Shown here: positions 7,568-14,337 of the stretch, piece by piece | Layout: each line of letters begins with the position of its first letter | How positions within the stretch are numbered: the stretch's first letter is position 1 | DNA from: an uncultured Oscillospiraceae bacterium | GTDB taxonomy: Bacteria > Bacillota_A > Clostridia > Oscillospirales > Oscillospiraceae | Direction: 5' to 3' | NCBI GenBank assembly: GCA_910584605.1 | Contig: CAJUAW010000020.1 | Coordinates: 14,983-29,769 of the forward strand | Length of the DNA stretch: 14,787 bases | Translations under genes and position numbers: made by a program | The notes under the pieces: model-generated | Database searches by the model: none | Told to the model about the DNA's origin: nothing | Seen by the model: the letters and a program-made list of their open reading frames with translations, nothing else

Positions 7568-7583
7568 CGTTTTGTGCAAAACG
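7568..7583. repeat. 16-bp dyad, candidate operator
   Basis: CGTTTTGTGCAAAACG has 7-base arms around a central TG, flanked by TTT on the left and TAAA on the right. It lies about 120 bases from both divergent promoters. Size and symmetry resemble sites bound by dimeric helix-turn-helix regulators such as the LacI class, but it could equally be an unused dyad. Confidence 0.45.
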
Positions 7584-7699
7584 TAAAAAACAGATTTTGA
7601 GGGCTCCGAACAGGGGCATAAGGACGGAACGATATGTCTCTATGTGCGGTTTTGCGGAGTTTGGACGGCCCCCGGCGCGTCCGGCGCGGGATTTGCCCC

Positions 7700-7729
7700 T
7701 TGCGTGTTGGGCGGGGGCTGTGATATAGT
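7700..7729 (+). promoter_or_regulatory. Extended -10 promoter of the GH13 gene
   Basis: -10 TATAGT (7724-7729) is preceded by TG at 7721-7722, giving the extended -10 form TGnTATAGT. A weak -35 TTGCGT lies at 7700-7705 with an 18-base spacer. The start site would be near 7736, leaving a leader of about 38 bases. Confidence 0.65.
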
Positions 7730-7773
7730 ATCCCAAACCGGCTGTCTGTCCGGAAACGAGGGAGGAAACAGGG

Positions 7774-9636
7774 ATGAAATTTCGGAACACTGCCTTCAGC
7801 AGCCGCCTCAGCCGGCATTGTGAGGAACTGAAGCGGCTGTATCAGGAACTCTACCACGACGAGCAGGCGTTTACCTGTTTTTGCGGGATGCTGAACAGGT
7901 GCTGGGACCAGCGGAAGCAGCCGCTCCGGGACCAGGACGATGCGCGGGAGGCCGACCCCGACTGGTACCGCCGCCGGGACCTGCTGGGGATGATGCTCTA
8001 TGTGGACGCCTTCGCCGGAGACCTGAACGGCGTAAAGGGCAGGCTGAAGTACATCAAGGAGTGCGGAGTGAACTACCTCCACCTGATGCCCCTGCTGGAG
8101 TCCCCCAAGGGGCGCAGCGACGGGGGCTACGCCGTCAGCGATTTCCGCACGGTCCAGCCCGAGCTGGGCGCCATGAAGGACCTGGAGGCGCTGGCCAACG
8201 CCTGCCGCCGGGCGGGGATCAGCCTGTGCCTGGACTTTGTGATGAACCACACCAGCGAGGACCATGAGTGGGCCAAAAAAGCCCGGGCTGGCGAGCCAGG
8301 GTACCGGGACCGTTACTTCTTCTACGACAGCTGGGACATCCCCCGGCAATTTGAGCAAACCGTTCCCCAGGTGTTCCCCACCACCGCGCCGGGCAGCTTT
8401 ACCCAGCTGGAGGACGGCCAGATCGTCATGACCAGCTTCTACCCCTACCAGTGGGACCTGAACTACGCCAACCCCGCCGTCTTCCACGACATGACGGAAA
8501 ACCTGCTGTTCCTGGCCAACCAGGGCATTGACGTGATCCGTCTGGACGCCATCCCCTACATCTGGAAGGAGCTGGGCACCAACTGCCGCAACCTGCCCCA
8601 GGTCCATACCCTGGCCCGGATGCTGCGCATGGTGTGTGAGATTGTCTGTCCCAGCGTCCTGCTGCTGGGGGAGGTGGTGATGGAGCCGGTGAAGGTGGTC
8701 CCCTACTTTGGCACGCCGGAGAAGCCGGAGTGCCATATGCTCTATAACGTGACCACCATGTGTACCACCTGGCACACCCTGGCCACCGGGGACGCCTCCC
8801 TGCTCAAGCGGCAGATGGAGACCGCCTGCTCCCTGCCCAAGGAGTTTGTCTTCCTCAACTATCTGCGCTGCCATGATGACATCGGCTGGGGGCTGGACTA
8901 CCCCTGGCTCAGCCGGGAGTTTGGCATCGAGGAGGTGCCCCATAAGCGGTACCTCAACGACTGGTTCACCGGCCACTGGCCGGGGAGCGTCAGCCGGGGG
9001 GAGCTGTATAACGACGACCCCCGCCTGGGGGACGCCCGGCTGTGCGGCACCACGGCCTCGCTGTGCGGGATCGAGGCCGCCGGGTTCGAGGGGGACCCCT
9101 TCAAGCTGGAGCGGGCGGTGGCCTGCGACCTGACCCTCCACGCCTGGATGCTGTCGCAGAGCGGCATCCCCGTCATTTACAGCGGGGATGAGATCGGCCA
9201 GTTCAACGACTATACCTATCACAGCGACCCGGACCGGCGAGAGGACAGCCGGTACCTCCACCGGGGCGCCTTCCAATGGGGGCTGGCGGAGCGCCGGACG
9301 GACCCGGACACATACCAGGGCAAGCTGTTCCAGGGTCTGCGGCGGCTGGAGGCCATCCGGGCCGGGGAGCCCTGCTTCGACGCCGGGGCAGAGACTGCGG
9401 TGCTGGACAGCGGCGACCGCCGCGTCCTGGCCCTGAGCCGCCGGTCCGGAGACCGGGAGCTGATCTGTCTGTTCAATTTCAGCAGCCAGTTTGTCCAGGC
9501 CGGCGTGGACCGGGAGGGGGGCGGTACCGAGCTGATGTACGGCACCCGCTATGAGGAGATCCGCTCCATCCAGCTGTGGCCCAACGGCTTTGCCTGGCTG
9601 CTGCGGGATGGCGGGGATGCGAAGAGCGCCGGCTGA
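7774..9636 (+). CDS. GH13 amylosucrase / sucrose hydrolase-like enzyme
   Basis: 620 residues, close to Neisseria amylosucrase (636). Family GH13_4 enzymes act on sucrose, releasing fructose and either adding glucose to an alpha-1,4-glucan or hydrolysing it. The signature parts are present: pocket Asp116 in RSDGGYAVSDFR, FVMNHTSEDHEWA (155-167), nucleophile Asp258 in IRLDAIPYIWKELGTNC, acid/base Glu300 in LLLGEVV, and His367-Asp368 in LRCHDDIGW. Spacing follows Asp144, Asp286, Glu328 and Asp393 of the Neisseria enzyme; candidate pocket arginines lie at 493-497. There is no signal peptide, so it is cytoplasmic. ATG 7774 has GGGAGGA seven bases upstream. It is divergent from the alpha-galactoside operon, and sucrose is what alpha-galactosidase leaves from raffinose, so the two enzymes probably act in series. 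Whether it makes polymer or only hydrolyses cannot be told from sequence. Sucrose phosphorylase (about 490 residues) fits less well. Confidence 0.88.
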   Translation: MKFRNTAFSSRLSRHCEELKRLYQELYHDEQAFTCFCGMLNRCWDQRKQPLRDQDDAREADPDWYRRRDLLGMMLYVDAFAGDLNGVKGRLKYIKECGVNYLHLMPLLESPKGRSDGGYAVSDFRTVQPELGAMKDLEALANACRRAGISLCLDFVMNHTSEDHEWAKKARAGEPGYRDRYFFYDSWDIPRQFEQTVPQVFPTTAPGSFTQLEDGQIVMTSFYPYQWDLNYANPAVFHDMTENLLFLANQGIDVIRLDAIPYIWKELGTNCRNLPQVHTLARMLRMVCEIVCPSVLLLGEVVMEPVKVVPYFGTPEKPECHMLYNVTTMCTTWHTLATGDASLLKRQMETACSLPKEFVFLNYLRCHDDIGWGLDYPWLSREFGIEEVPHKRYLNDWFTGHWPGSVSRGELYNDDPRLGDARLCGTTASLCGIEAAGFEGDPFKLERAVACDLTLHAWMLSQSGIPVIYSGDEIGQFNDYTYHSDPDRREDSRYLHRGAFQWGLAERRTDPDTYQGKLFQGLRRLEAIRAGEPCFDAGAETAVLDSGDRRVLALSRRSGDRELICLFNFSSQFVQAGVDREGGGTELMYGTRYEEIRSIQLWPNGFAWLLRDGGDAKSAG

Positions 9637-9650
9637 ATGCCGGCGCTCTT
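9622..9650. terminator. Hairpin terminator containing the GH13 stop codon
   Basis: A perfect 12-bp stem AAGAGCGCCGGC / GCCGGCGCTCTT closes the loop TGAAT, in which TGA (9634-9636) is the GH13 stop codon. The following GGTTTGATCA is a weak T-tract in the plus direction. It sits between convergent GH13 and hisD-like genes, with the latter's stop only seven bases beyond, so it probably serves both directions. Confidence 0.75.
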
Positions 9651-9657
9651 GGTTTGA

Positions 9658-10923
9658 TCACAGCAGCTCCAGACGGAGCTCGGCGGCCCGGGCGTGGGCC
9701 TCCAGCCCCTCGCCGTGGGCCATGCGGGCCGCCAGGGGAGCGATCTCCCTCATGGCGGCGGACTGGCACCGCTGCCAGGTACACACCTTCAGGAAGGTGC
9801 CCACCCAAACGCCGCCGGTGTACCGGGCGGCCCGGACGGTGGGCAGGGTGTGGTTGGTGCCCGAGGCGTAGTCGCCAAAGACCTCGCCGGTCTCCTGGCC
9901 GATGAACAGCGAGCCGAAGTTGACCAGGCGGGGGAGGATGCTCTCGTCCTGGAGGATGACCTCCAGATGTTCGGGGGCGATTTGGTTGGCCAGGTCTGCC
10001 GCCTCGTCCAGACTGTCCGCCAGGATGACCTCCCCGAAGGTGTCCCAGGAGGCCCGGGCGATGTCCGCCGTGGACAGGGCGGACAGCTGCTCCTGCGCCG
10101 CCTGGAGCACCGCCTCCCCCAAAGACCGGCTGGCGGTGATCAGGATGCCCTTGGCCATGGGGTCGTGCTCCGACTGGGCCAGCATGTCGGCGGCCAGGAT
10201 GCGGGGGTCGGCGCTGCTGTCGGCAATGGCCAGCACCTCGCTGGGACCGGCGAAGAAGTCGATGCCCACCTGGCCGAAGCACTGGCGCTTGGCCTCGGCC
10301 ACATACTGGTTGCCGGGCCCCACGATGACGTCCACCGGCTGGATCTGCTCCGTGCCCCAGGCCAGGGCGGCGATGGCCTGTGCGCCGCCCACCGTGTAGA
10401 TCTCGTCCGCGCCGGCCAGATCCATGGCCGCCAGCGTTTTATAGTGGATGGAAGAGGTCCCCTTCACCGCCGGCGCACAGGCCGCGATCCGTTTCACCCC
10501 CGCGGCTTTGGCGGGGATGATGAGCATCAGGGCGGTGGAAAACAGGGGGTAGGACCCGCCGGGAACGTAGCAGCCGCAGGAGTCCACGGGGATGACCCGG
10601 TGGCCCAGCTCCGCCCCGGGGATGGTGGAAAAGCCGCTCAGCTCGGTCAGGCAGCCCTTCTGGGCCAGGGCGAAGCTGCGGATGTGGTCCGCCGCCCGGT
10701 GCAGGTCGTCCAGCTCCTGCCGGGTCATCTGGGCGCAGGCCCGGTCGATCTCCTCCCGGGTGACCCGCAGGGCGGTGCGGGAGCTGCCGTCAAATTTGGT
10801 GTTGTACTCGATCAGCGCCTCGTCGCCCCGGTCCCGGATGCTTTGGATGATCCCGGCCACGCTCCGGGCGCGGGCCTCCGCCTCGCCTGCGGGACGGGGA
10901 GCCGCCTGCTTGAGATATTCCAT
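9658..10923 (-). CDS. hisD: Histidinol dehydrogenase family protein (HisD or paralogue)
   Basis: 421 residues, normal for the HisD family, zinc enzymes that oxidise an alcohol to an acid with two NAD+. Zinc and catalytic residues are present: Gln250 and His253 (AQSEHDP), Glu318-His319 (APEHLEV), Asp351 (GDYASGTNH) and His410 (EGLEAHARA), matching Gln259, His262, Glu326-His327, Asp360 and His419 of E. coli HisD. Yet no other histidine gene is nearby, and several stretches (YVAEAKRQCFGQVGIDFFAG, RYTGGVWVGTFLK, LVNFGSLFIGQET) recall, from memory, the HpsN-like branch that oxidises 2,3-dihydroxypropane-1-sulfonate. The product name is therefore secure at family level only. ATG 10923 has GGAGGA eight bases upstream. 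It is monocistronic, with its own promoter, convergent with the GH13 gene. Confidence 0.9.
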   Translation of the reverse strand: MEYLKQAAPRPAGEAEARARSVAGIIQSIRDRGDEALIEYNTKFDGSSRTALRVTREEIDRACAQMTRQELDDLHRAADHIRSFALAQKGCLTELSGFSTIPGAELGHRVIPVDSCGCYVPGGSYPLFSTALMLIIPAKAAGVKRIAACAPAVKGTSSIHYKTLAAMDLAGADEIYTVGGAQAIAALAWGTEQIQPVDVIVGPGNQYVAEAKRQCFGQVGIDFFAGPSEVLAIADSSADPRILAADMLAQSEHDPMAKGILITASRSLGEAVLQAAQEQLSALSTADIARASWDTFGEVILADSLDEAADLANQIAPEHLEVILQDESILPRLVNFGSLFIGQETGEVFGDYASGTNHTLPTVRAARYTGGVWVGTFLKVCTWQRCQSAAMREIAPLAARMAHGEGLEAHARAAELRLELL

Positions 10924-10975
10924 AGGGGATGTCCTCCTTCATATGCCGCTTATGCCGCTGTGTTTTGACCATTCT

Positions 10976-11005
10976 ATCATAAGCCTGAAGGGCGGGCGGG
11001 GTCAA
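10976..11005 (-). promoter_or_regulatory. Sigma-A promoter of the hisD-like gene
   Basis: On the minus strand, -35 TTGACC (11000-11005) and -10 TATGAT (10976-10981) are separated by 18 bases. Transcription would start near 10969, with a leader of about 45 bases. It lies back to back with the promoter of the glycan operon, the two -35 boxes being only 15 bases apart. Confidence 0.7.
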
Positions 11006-11020
11006 GCCCTTAATTTGAGG

Positions 11021-11049
11021 TTGCTTTTTCGATGGGGCTTTGCTATAAT
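11021..11049 (+). promoter_or_regulatory. Extended -10 promoter of the glycan operon
   Basis: -35 TTGCTT (11021-11026), a 17-base spacer, and a perfect -10 TATAAT (11044-11049) with an extended TGC in front. Transcription would start near 11056, giving a leader of about 62 bases before ATG 11118. This is the best match to sigma-A consensus in the window. Confidence 0.85.
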
Positions 11050-11117
11050 TTTTAGACTATGAATCACAGCTGGAGCAGGGAATGTGACCAGCGGATGGTT
11101 GGGGGAGGGATGGCGAT

Positions 11118-12287
11118 ATGACCGGTCTGCTGACCTTCCATTGGGCGGACGACTACGGCGCGCTGCTCCAGGCCTACGCCCTGAAGCGCCGGCTGGAGGA
11201 GCTGGCCGGCCAGGTGGAGGTGATCCCCTACGCGCCTTTGCGGCTGAAGGGACGGTACCACTGGTTTGCCCTGCGATACAAGGTTGTGGACGCAAAGCCA
11301 CGGTTCCAAATGCTCCGGAGCGTGCTGAGCTGGCTGCGGCGCCCCATTCCCGATCCGGTTTTTGTGCGCCGGCGCAGGGCGATGGCCCGGTTCCGCCAGA
11401 GGTACCTGGCGGCGGACTGTTCCCTGCGCAAGGCGCGGGACATCCCGCTGGAGCGGTACTCCAGCGTCTTTGTGGGGAGCGACCAGATCTGGAACCCGGA
11501 GATCACCGTTGGACTGGATGACGCCTATATCGGAGCGGTCCCCGGTCCGGGCCGCTGCCGGCTGACGGCCTACGCGGCCAGCCTGGGCGGCAGGGAGCTG
11601 CCCGAGGCGTACCGGGAGCGGTTCTCCGCCTGCGTGGGAAGGGGGTTTGCGGACCTGTCGCTGCGGGAGCAGGAGGCGGTCCCCTTTGTGGAGCAGGCGC
11701 TTCACCGCAAGGCGGCGGCGGTGCTGGACCCGACGCTGCTGCTGACCCGCCAGGAGTGGGAGGAGATCGCCGTTCCGCCGGAGGAGGAGGGCTATGTGCT
11801 GGTGTATCAGACCGAGTACAGCGAGCCGCTGCTGGAGTGCGCCCGCAGGATCGCCCAGAAGCGGGGGCGGCCGGTGGTCAGCGTGAGCTATTACCGGCGG
11901 GACAGAACCCCGGCCTGGGCGGAGCGGCGGGCGGATATCGGACCGGCGGAGTTCGTTGGCTATGTCCGGCACGCGGCCTGTGTGGTGACCAACTCCTTCC
12001 ACGGCGCCGTGTTTTCAATCCTGTATGAGAAACCGTTTCTGGCGTTTCCCCACAGCACGACAAGCGCCAGGGTGGAGAACCTGCTGAACAAGCTGGGGCT
12101 CCAGGACAGGCTGGTGACGGAACGGTCCCCGGCCTGGGAGGAGGCGGTCTGGGAACCGTCCCATTGGCTGGAGGTGTCCAGGCGGCTGGAGGAGGAGCGG
12201 GAGGGCTCGCTGGCCTTTCTCCGGCAGACCCTGAAGGGAGGGGATGGTGGTGGCGGCGCTGATTTCGGTCATCGTGCCGGTCTATAA
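11118..12287 (+). CDS. Polysaccharide pyruvyl transferase family protein
   Basis: 389 residues, the usual length for the CsaB/WcaK family, which transfers a pyruvate ketal from phosphoenolpyruvate to sugars of cell-surface polymers. Typical features: N-terminal LTFHWADDYGALLQAYAL (5-22), the central VFVGSDQIWNP (117-127), LDPTLLL (203-209), and the C-terminal nucleotide-sugar-like lobe with TNSFHGAVFSILYEKPF (291-307). ATG 11118 has a GGGAGGGA site about eight bases upstream. It is the first gene of a plus-strand operon; its last 44 bases overlap the following glycosyltransferase gene in another frame, so its C-terminal tail (GGDGGGGADFGHRAGL) is encoded by that gene's start region and probably has no conserved role. 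Many family members in gut Firmicutes lie beside FrhB-like proteins, as here. The acceptor sugar is unknown. Confidence 0.9.
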   Translation: MTGLLTFHWADDYGALLQAYALKRRLEELAGQVEVIPYAPLRLKGRYHWFALRYKVVDAKPRFQMLRSVLSWLRRPIPDPVFVRRRRAMARFRQRYLAADCSLRKARDIPLERYSSVFVGSDQIWNPEITVGLDDAYIGAVPGPGRCRLTAYAASLGGRELPEAYRERFSACVGRGFADLSLREQEAVPFVEQALHRKAAAVLDPTLLLTRQEWEEIAVPPEEEGYVLVYQTEYSEPLLECARRIAQKRGRPVVSVSYYRRDRTPAWAERRADIGPAEFVGYVRHAACVVTNSFHGAVFSILYEKPFLAFPHSTTSARVENLLNKLGLQDRLVTERSPAWEEAVWEPSHWLEVSRRLEEEREGSLAFLRQTLKGGDGGGGADFGHRAGL

Positions 12288-13251
12288 TACCGCGCCCTAT
12301 CTGGAGGCGTGCGTGCGGTCGGTCCTGGAGCAGACCTGGACGGAGCTGGAGCTGATCCTGGCCGACGACGGCTCGGACGACGGCAGCGGAGCGCTGTGCC
12401 AGCGGCTGAGCGAGGAGGACGGGCGCATCCGTGTGCTGCGGCTGGAGCACAGGGGGGTGTCCGCCGCGCGGAACGCGGCCCTCCGGGCCGCCCGAGGGGA
12501 GTACCTGTTTTTTCTGGACAGCGACGACGGCATTCACCCGGAGCTGCTTCAGCGGCTGTGCCAGCTGGCGGAGGAGACCGGAGCGGCCATGGCCGCCTCG
12601 GATTTTGTTCGCATTGAGGATGGGGACGCCATTCCAAAGCCTCATGGGGCGGAGGAGCACAGAGCCGTCCGTCTGGACAGCCGGGAGGCCCTGGACCTGT
12701 TGTTCTCTGCCAAGAAAAACGGCGCGATTTTTGGCATGTGCGGGTCGAAATTGCTGCGCAGGAGCGCGGTAGGGGCGCTGGAATTTGACGGCTCCATGAG
12801 CAACGGTGAGGACACCAAGCTGATGTATCAGATCTTGAAGCGGGGGGTGAGCATCGTTGTTTGGGATGCGAAGTGGTACTATTACAGATGCCGCCGTCAG
12901 AGCGTATCGCAGAGGCATAGCGCAGCGTCTTATTGTGACCAATATCGCTGCAGCCGGTATCTTGCCATGTCTGAGCTGGCGGCAGGGAACCTGGCGAATG
13001 GGGCGGAGATGGAGCGGCGCGCGGTGGACAGTCTGGTCAAAGGGTACGGCTGCAGCCGGCGCGAGGAGGGGGCGGAGGCCGTTTCCGCATGGAAGAAGCT
13101 GCTCCGGGAGGAGCGGCGGCGGCCGGAGTTTTCCCTGCTGCCCTGGCACAGCGGGGTGAGGCTGAAGTATGAGCTGGCGCTGCGTTGCTATCCGCTCTAC
13201 CAGCTCCTGCGCAGGGGATGGCTGATGGTGAAGGGAAAAAGGAGGGGATAG
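12244..13251 (+). CDS. Glycosyltransferase family 2 protein
   Basis: 335 residues. The N-terminal GT-A domain is clear: ISVIVPVYNTAPYLEACVRS (7-26), DDGSDDGS (41-48) for the nucleotide, GVSAARNAAL (71-80), and the metal-binding FLDSDD (90-95). GED at 188-190 is the likely catalytic-base region. The C-terminal 90 residues are less conserved and end in a basic tail (RRGWLMVKGKRRG) that may touch the membrane. It adds one sugar from a nucleotide-sugar donor to a surface glycan or lipid-linked intermediate; linkage and donor cannot be read from sequence. The gene starts inside the pyruvyl transferase gene. ATG 12244 is given, but GGAGG at 12237-12241 leaves only two bases to it, whereas GTG 12250 has eight, so the true start may be two codons later. 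Bases 12860-12970 are noticeably less GC-rich than the rest. Confidence 0.94.
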   Translation: MVVAALISVIVPVYNTAPYLEACVRSVLEQTWTELELILADDGSDDGSGALCQRLSEEDGRIRVLRLEHRGVSAARNAALRAARGEYLFFLDSDDGIHPELLQRLCQLAEETGAAMAASDFVRIEDGDAIPKPHGAEEHRAVRLDSREALDLLFSAKKNGAIFGMCGSKLLRRSAVGALEFDGSMSNGEDTKLMYQILKRGVSIVVWDAKWYYYRCRRQSVSQRHSAASYCDQYRCSRYLAMSELAAGNLANGAEMERRAVDSLVKGYGCSRREEGAEAVSAWKKLLREERRRPEFSLLPWHSGVRLKYELALRCYPLYQLLRRGWLMVKGKRRG

Positions 13252-13252
13252 C

Positions 13253-14326
13253 GTGGTCGGAAAAGAGCTTTGCACCGGCTGCGGGGCGTGTGGCGCGGTC
13301 TGCAGCGAAAAGGCGGTGGCCATGCGGCCCGACCGGGAGGGATTTTTGTATCCGGAGCTGGACCCTGCGCGGTGTACCGGCTGCGGAGCGTGCGGCGCGG
13401 TGTGTCCCGTCTCCCGGAGGGAGCGGCGCGAGGGGGAGCGCAGCTGCTTTGGCGCGCGGGCCCAGTCGGAGGAGCTGCGGGGACTGGGCTCCTCCGGGGG
13501 ACTGTTCCCCCTGCTGGCCTCCCAGATTCTGGCCCAGGGGGGCGCGGTGTTTGGCGCGGCCCTGCTGGAGGACGGCTCTGTGCGGCATATCTGCGTCCGG
13601 CGGCGGGAGGAGCTGCCCCGGATCACCCGGACGAAATACGTCCAGAGCGACCTGTCCCAGGTGTGGGGGCAGCTGCGCCCCCGCCTGGAGGAGGGGCCGG
13701 TGCTGTTCTGCGGGACCCCCTGTCAGACCGACGGGGTGCGCGCCTTCCTGGGGGAGGACCGGGCGGGGATCGTTCTGGTGGACCTGATCTGCTACGGCGT
13801 CCCCTCGCCGGGCGTCTGGGAACGGTATGTGCGCTATTTGGAGCGCAGGTACAGGGGCGTCTTTCGGGGCTTTTCCTTTCGGGATAAGCGGGCGGAGTAT
13901 GGGCGGGCCTGTTCCCTGCGCGTAGGGGAACGGGAGCTGGTCTGGCCGCTGAGCAAAGACCTGTTCTGCCGGACTTATTTCAAAAATGTCAATCTCCGCC
14001 CCTCCTGCTTCCGCTGCGGCTACGCCGCGGCAGAGCGGACCAGTGATCTTACCCTGGGCGATTTTTGGGGCGTCGAAGGGGTGCGGCCCGGCTTTGACGA
14101 CAGGCGGGGCTGTTCTGTGGTTCTCTGCCACACAAGGGCGGGGACCGAGCTGTGGGAGCAGGTCAGGGACCAGACCCGGTGGTTTGCCTGCCGGGAGGAG
14201 GACGCGGCCAATGAGAGCCAGCCCCGGCTGCGCACCCCCACCCGGCCCTCGTCCAGGCGGGGGCTGTGGATGGGGCTGTATGGCCGGATTCCCTTTCCGC
14301 TGTGGCTCCGGCTGGCGGTCCGATAG
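13253..14326 (+). CDS. FrhB-like iron-sulfur flavoprotein (F420 hydrogenase beta family)
   Basis: 357 residues. Two N-terminal [4Fe-4S] ferredoxin motifs, CTGCGACGAVC at 7-17 and again at 41-51, precede the FrhB/FdhB N- and C-terminal domains. Family marks include GLGSSGGLFPLLA, FCGTPCQ (152-158, Cys153 and Cys157), VDLICYGVPSPGVW, and SCFRCGYA with LTLGDFWG (Cys252, Cys255; 268-273). Related domains bind FAD and transfer electrons between ferredoxin-type clusters and F420 or another acceptor. Clostridia do not generally make F420, so the partner is more likely ferredoxin or a flavin, acting on a glycan or lipid intermediate; that is inference. GTG 13253 begins one base after the glycosyltransferase stop and has AAGGAGGG about seven bases upstream. 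Membership of the operon ties it to surface-glycan assembly. The C-terminal tail is basic and hydrophobic. Confidence 0.9.
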   Translation: MVGKELCTGCGACGAVCSEKAVAMRPDREGFLYPELDPARCTGCGACGAVCPVSRRERREGERSCFGARAQSEELRGLGSSGGLFPLLASQILAQGGAVFGAALLEDGSVRHICVRRREELPRITRTKYVQSDLSQVWGQLRPRLEEGPVLFCGTPCQTDGVRAFLGEDRAGIVLVDLICYGVPSPGVWERYVRYLERRYRGVFRGFSFRDKRAEYGRACSLRVGERELVWPLSKDLFCRTYFKNVNLRPSCFRCGYAAAERTSDLTLGDFWGVEGVRPGFDDRRGCSVVLCHTRAGTELWEQVRDQTRWFACREEDAANESQPRLRTPTRPSSRRGLWMGLYGRIPFPLWLRLAVR

Positions 14327-14337
14327 GAGGCGTTTGG

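Larger units (their letters stand above)
7365..7773. promoter_or_regulatory. 409-base divergent intergenic regulatory region
   Basis: No credible gene is seen here. The part 7380-7610 is much more AT-rich than its surroundings and lies between the divergently transcribed binding-protein and GH13 genes. It holds a promoter for each side (7421-7449 minus, 7700-7729 plus), a 10-bp palindrome (7402-7411), a long-spaced inverted repeat (7397-7405 with 7488-7496), and a separate 16-bp dyad (7568-7583). The stretch 7590-7695 has a short tandem CCGGCGCG (7672-7679 and 7681-7688) and nothing else recognisable. Confidence 0.8.

Noticed and set aside
7672..7688. Tandem CCGGCGCG as a functional repeat
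   Set aside because: Two 8-base copies in GC-rich DNA are easily due to chance and no third copy is present.
7474..9276. Minus-strand 600-codon open frame opposite the GH13 gene
   Set aside because: Antisense shadow with repetitive Val/Gly/His composition and no ribosome site; the plus strand encodes all GH13 motifs.
9694..10968. Plus-strand 424-codon open frame opposite the hisD-like gene
   Set aside because: Shadow of the HisD reading frame; no motif and low-complexity Gly/Val/Gln composition.
13253..14326. Naming the protein coenzyme F420 hydrogenase subunit beta
   Set aside because: There are no hydrogenase subunits nearby and no sign of F420 biosynthesis; only family membership is supported.
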